Assembly: GCF_900142135.1 (NCBI RefSeq)
Contig: NZ_FQZU01000041.1
Location: 1 to 51,300, forward strand
Direction of reading: 5' to 3'
DNA length: 51,300 bases
DNA from: Desulfatibacillum alkenivorans DSM 16219
GTDB lineage: Bacteria > Desulfobacterota > Desulfobacteria > Desulfobacterales > Desulfatibacillaceae
The position numbers and the translations under genes are program-made. Numbering within the stretch: the first letter of the stretch is position 1; every line of letters begins with the position of its first letter. The notes below the pieces were generated by a model. It made no database searches. It was given only the letters and a program-made list of their open reading frames with translations, and was not told the origin of the DNA. Shown one piece after another: positions 51,081-51,300 of this stretch.

Positions 51081-51300
51081 ATGATGACACAGACAGTCCT
51101 CCCTTTCAAGCTGGAAGTCACCAACGAGACAATCACCGCCCATGCCGGGTTGGTTGTGTTCGGCGAATTTGTTCACGGCCTTGGATTGAACGCTCTGGTC
51201 AACCGCAATTTGCCCAAACCCGGTTCAGGGGCGGGATATGCGCCGTCCGCCTTTATTGAACCGCTTATTTTGATGCTTCATGGAGGCGGCCGGAGCTTGG
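51081..51300 (+). CDS. IS1380-family transposase, N-terminal part
   Basis: 73 codons visible, open to the window end. 'LPFKLEVTNETITAHAGLVVFGEFVHGLGL' and 'GYAPSAFIEPLILMLHGGGRSL' match the start of group-1 DDE transposases (IS1380), where an N-terminal 'T-A-H-G-G/A' and later 'PLILML' occur. The catalytic DDE residues lie beyond the window. Whether the copy is intact is unknown. An in-frame second ATG at 51084 is an equivalent start. Confidence 0.82.
   Translation, partial: MMTQTVLPFKLEVTNETITAHAGLVVFGEFVHGLGLNALVNRNLPKPGSGAGYAPSAFIEPLILMLHGGGRSL

Larger units (their letters stand above)
50966..51300 (+). mobile_element. Left part of an IS1380-family insertion sequence
   Basis: Includes the left flank and the start of a transposase reading frame; the right end lies outside the window. 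The left boundary is estimated at the CCCC-rich segment following the Fe-S gene stop ('CCCCAGATCCGCGATTGATGGGG'-like, given here only by position 50967-50989). The exact inverted repeat cannot be confirmed without the other end. Confidence 0.72.

Overview
The window looks like a chromosomal segment of a strictly anaerobic, sulfate-reducing Desulfobacterota. The closest feel is Desulfatibacillum or another fatty-acid-oxidising Desulfobacterales, but this is an inference from gene content and no database was searched. The evidence is: an acyl-CoA ligase/acyl-CoA dehydrogenase operon; an Hdr/MvhD electron-transfer cluster beside a double-cubane-type 2-hydroxyacyl-CoA dehydratase homologue and its ATP-dependent activator; a two-gene SufC-SufB system; an archaeal-type phosphoglycerate mutase; many four-cysteine iron-sulfur proteins; and G+C-rich codon use.

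Layout. 1-2.2 kb: a cut-off membrane beta-sandwich protein, an arrestin-like protein, a P-loop ATPase and a GNAT acetyltransferase. 2.2-6.2 kb (minus): acyl-CoA ligase, acyl-CoA dehydrogenase and a TetR regulator. 6.4-8.3 kb (minus): an AT-rich FRG-domain gene and an outer-membrane beta-barrel. 8.6-10.7 kb: hisB, a lipoprotein gene and hisA, tightly coupled. 10.7-16.9 kb: housekeeping block with a possible structured RNA, dnaG, rpoD, tRNA(CAT), a Nif3-like gene, a zinc-ribbon coiled-coil gene and rnpB. 17-20.2 kb: sufC, sufB/D and a protein with a C-terminal HPr domain. 20.3-25.3 kb: a membrane-embedded spermidine-synthase-like protein, a CheD-HDOD fusion and an EAL-HDOD protein. 25.3-30.2 kb (minus): HdrD-like, MvhD, a truncated HdrA, a RelE-like protein, a double-cubane reductase homologue and its activator. 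30.3-34 kb: NMN adenylyltransferase-like, phosphoglycerate mutase, PHP and DUF2156 genes. 34-38.2 kb: a REP/MITE-like repeat, a strongly regulated promoter driving an iron-sulfur protein, and a GerMN gene coupled to an EF-G paralogue. 38.4-45.2 kb: small membrane-anchored proteins, a thioesterase, an HgdB homologue, an SDR, a condensation-type acyltransferase and a four-helix membrane protein. 45.4-51 kb: a TetR-controlled cluster (FMN enzyme, TetR, two iron-sulfur paralogues, DUF169, DUF1847), then the left part of an IS1380-type insertion sequence that runs off the window.

The most distinctive content is a family of three paralogous proteins (starts at 34465, 47088 and 49861). Each has a helical, winged-helix-like N-terminus, a conserved CxC...C...C region, a cysteine-cluster motif of CNCCxxCC type, and two C-terminal [4Fe-4S] ferredoxin motifs. 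Two of them lie with DUF169, DUF1847 and an FMN enzyme behind a promoter carrying tandem TetR-type operators. The third has its own promoter with a perfect 20-bp palindrome across the spacer and -10 box. The upstream regions of the solo gene and of the cluster share the decamer CGAGCGTTCG. I regard this as the best candidate for an undescribed redox or regulatory system here. Its function cannot be read from sequence alone.
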